NCBI GenBank assembly: GCA_964551475.1
Contig: CAZKCI010000008.1
Location: forward strand, 1 to 61,128
Length of the DNA stretch: 61,128 bases
Source: CAZKCI01 sp964551475
GTDB taxonomy: Bacteria > Auribacterota > Erginobacteria > Erginobacterales > CAZKCI01
Direction: 5' to 3'
The position numbers were made by a program, and so were the translations under genes. This document shows positions 61,024 to 61,128 of the stretch, piece by piece (positions within the stretch are counted from its first letter, which is position 1; each line of letters begins with the position of its first letter). A model generated the notes under the pieces. That model searched no databases. It saw only the letters and a program-made list of their open reading frames with translations, and had not been told where the DNA came from.

Positions 61024-61104
61024 GTCATTGCGAGCGAGAGCGAAGCAATCTCAATTGCTTGCGCCCCAAGAGATTGCTTCGTCGCTCCGCTCCTCGCAAT
61101 GACA
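61024..61104. repeat. Inverted repeat TTGTCATTGCGAGCGAGAGC...
   Basis: TGTCATTGCGAGCGAGAGCG and AAGCAATCTC face GAGATTGCTTCGTCGCTCCG and CTCGCAATGACA in a long hairpin. This is a common dispersed repeat type in environmental genomes and may have disrupted the adjacent brnT gene. Nothing else is visible to the window end. Confidence 0.7.
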
Positions 61105-61128
61105 GGATTATTGTAAAGCAGTGTTAGT

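Overview
This GC-rich window reads as a chromosome segment of a Gram-negative-type bacterium: it has prolipoprotein processing (lspA, lgt), many Sec and lipoprotein signals, and a periplasmic-binding-protein ABC importer. Secreted multidomain proteins with Pro/Thr-rich linkers, GT-C/TPR membrane proteins of the TMTC type and abundant palindromic spacers point to an uncultured or deeply branching lineage (PVC-like, Omnitrophota-like or Auribacterota-like). No 16S gene is present, so the phylum stays open.

Left part (1-25.9 kb): the truncated end of an IS21-like element, an orphan HicB-like gene, then housekeeping genes almost all on the + strand: rluB, clpB, two TMTC-like GT-C/TPR proteins around a PAS histidine kinase and an MgtC-family protein, dnaJ, a GT-C-like membrane protein, ileS, a DksA/TraR-like zinc protein, lspA, lgt, rluD, an FAH-family hydrolase, manA, then the run yicC-gmk-rpoZ-coaC-coaB. 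coaC and coaB are separate genes here.

Middle part (25.98-44.5 kb): tRNA-Cys is followed by an accessory region of mostly minus-strand genes: two MORN-type proteins, a lipoprotein, and four large secreted proteins, with a fifth on the + strand. It ends in a RelE/ParE-type toxin-antitoxin pair and contains a decayed serine-recombinase tail. Right part (45-57 kb): a 1034-residue lipoprotein with two SUMF1/FGE-like domains, a pentapeptide-repeat protein, tRNA-Leu(UAA), and two more large secreted proteins, one a subtilisin-like protease. The end (57-61 kb) holds a REP-associated tyrosine transposase between REP-like hairpins, a btuF-btuC-btuD type importer, and a truncated BrnT toxin.

Two observations stand out. 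First, seven secreted proteins with unrelated N-terminal parts (beta-helix, SBBP propeller, a BNR-like region, a 13-fold propeller repeat plus jelly rolls, a Cna-like domain, an S8 protease, P-domains) share one C-terminal module of about 245 residues. It always has exactly six FG-GAP-like repeats, and in six of the seven it ends in PVTR-stop. Second, five minus-strand genes, four of them in this family, are each preceded by a conserved leader with a covarying GC hairpin and a U-tract just before the gene. This looks like an attenuator or riboswitch-type regulon for the surface proteins. The window is also full of REP-like hairpins and snap-back spacers made of repeated short words, some of which now form the ends of proteins.
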